NCBI GenBank assembly: GCA_964580585.1
Contig: CAZOKZ010000048.1
Coordinates: 1-34,332, forward strand
Source: CAZOKZ01 sp964580585
Lineage (GTDB): Bacteria; Sumerlaeota; Sumerlaeia; SLMS01; JAHLLQ01
Direction: 5' to 3'
Length of the DNA stretch: 34,332 nt
Shown in pieces: positions 33,633-34,332 of this stretch. The notes beneath the pieces are model-generated. The model was given only the letters and a program-made list of their open reading frames with translations, did not search any database and was not told the DNA's origin. The position numbers were made by a program, and so were the translations under genes. The stretch's first letter is position 1, and each line of letters opens with the position of its first letter.

Positions 33633-34332
33633 TTGAAGAAGAAAGCATTCATCAACTGGCTGCTGTCGTGTGGCTTGGCCGTGATGGCTGCGACGGGTTA
33701 TAGTCAGGACTTCTCATTCGGCGCCACGCCGATTGCCGGCTCCAATGGCCAGAATATCAACGTACCGATATTTTTGGAGAATTCCCCCGTCCCTGTCTCA
33801 GCAGTCAATTTCACGGTGCGCATTTCAGCTAGTGATGCAACCAAGCTGGACCTGGCTTCGGCCACCAGCACGTCGTCTCTGACGGGAAGCGGATTTTCCT
33901 ATCAGTATAATGATCTCGTGCGAACCGGCGTCGCCAGTGGAACCATTCAGGGCAATGTCGTTGAACTTCGCGGCGTTCTGGTCGGTGAGTCACCTTTCAC
34001 CCCCATCCCCGCGTCCTCTTCGACGCAAGTCGCCAACCTCTCTATTCCTGTAATCAGCGGCGATTCCACCACTGTCATGCTCGAACTCGTCTCGGAGATC
34101 GATGCTGATCTTGGATTGCTGGGCGCCTCCGACGATTCGGGAACCTCACTCGTTCCCGCTTCCGAAACGCGTCCGGGCGGCGACACCAAACAAATCGTCC
34201 TCAATAATACGGGCGATGATTCTTACGAACCCAACGACGATATTTTTGCCACTCTGGCCGCGACGGCGGTGCCGAACGATCAGGATGTGACGGGGCTGGT
34301 GCTCGAGGACGAGGACTGGTATCGCGTGGATA
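33633..34332 (+). CDS. Secreted protein with cohesin-like N-terminal region and PPC-like domain (partial)
   Basis: A TTG start at 33633 is supported by GGAG 8 bases upstream (33621-33624) and by in-frame stops at 33588-33590 and 33612-33614, with no ATG available. The 233 visible residues continue past the window end. A signal peptide is clear: MKKKAFINWLLSCGLAVMAA, with a cut near GYSQD. The next ~150 residues (INVPIFLENSPVPVSAVNFT, later VVELRGVLVG and VANLSIPVI) have the strand pattern of cohesin-like or related Ig-fold domains; this is a pattern match only. DDSYEPNDD followed by LVLEDEDWYRVD is typical of the start of a bacterial pre-peptidase C-terminal (PPC) domain. It is divergently transcribed from the giant GH57 protein and could be its surface partner, which is inference. 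Confidence 0.72.
   Translation, partial: MKKKAFINWLLSCGLAVMAATGYSQDFSFGATPIAGSNGQNINVPIFLENSPVPVSAVNFTVRISASDATKLDLASATSTSSLTGSGFSYQYNDLVRTGVASGTIQGNVVELRGVLVGESPFTPIPASSSTQVANLSIPVISGDSTTVMLELVSEIDADLGLLGASDDSGTSLVPASETRPGGDTKQIVLNNTGDDSYEPNDDIFATLAATAVPNDQDVTGLVLEDEDWYRVD

Noticed and set aside
1..34332. CRISPR arrays, insertion sequences, transposases, tRNA or rRNA genes
   Set aside because: No regularly spaced direct repeats, no transposase-like protein, and no tRNA T-loop or rRNA signature sequence were seen by eye; a tool scan would be needed to exclude tRNAs fully.

Overview
No rRNA or tRNA is visible, so the host can only be inferred. A dcw-type murB-ftsQ-ftsA block, type IV pseudopilins and very large secreted multidomain proteins suggest a free-living Gram-negative-type bacterium. 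The moderate-to-high GC content, proline-threonine linkers, BACON-like, PKD, CBM25-like and dockerin-like modules, and GGAG-type ribosome binding sites are reminiscent of uncultivated lineages around the PVC/FCB groups, for example Sumerlaeota or Hydrogenedentota. That placement is a guess, not a result.

Layout. 1-2781 (+): cell-wall and division genes: the 3' end of murB, ftsQ and ftsA, with an inverted copy of a cttcgtg-type intergenic repeat between ftsQ and ftsA. ftsZ does not follow ftsA. 2847-3248 (-): a small unrecognised protein. 3410-7384 (+): a CASTOR/POLLUX-like ion channel with two RCK-like domains, a 48-codon membrane ORF, and a UbiB/ABC1 atypical kinase. 7590-13809 (+): glutamate synthase large and small subunits (gltB, gltD). 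13879-18470 (-): a pseudopilin cluster of one PilV/GspI-like, one PilW/GspJ-like and two paralogous large PilX-like proteins. 18830-20032 (+): a class I aminotransferase. 20374-23992 (+): a sulfotransferase, a GT-C-like membrane protein and a SAM methyltransferase, which look like a surface-glycan modification group. 24159-32630 (-): a 2823-residue secreted protein with a GH57 domain at each end and many carbohydrate-binding or Ig-like modules between. 32631-33632: a 1 kb AT-rich divergent regulatory region. 33633-34332 (+): the 5' part of a second secreted protein with a TTG start, a cohesin-like N-terminal region and the start of a PPC-like domain.

How the parts may work together. The giant GH57 protein is probably an extracellular alpha-glucan degrading enzyme. 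Its single EF-hand dockerin-like module and the cohesin-like N-terminus of the divergently encoded neighbour raise the possibility of a docked amylolytic complex; this is inference. The aminotransferase and glutamate synthase fit central nitrogen metabolism. Pseudopilins and the surface-glycan genes fit a surface-active, polymer-degrading lifestyle. Most genes are separated by clear intrinsic terminators, and convergent pairs share bidirectional ones.
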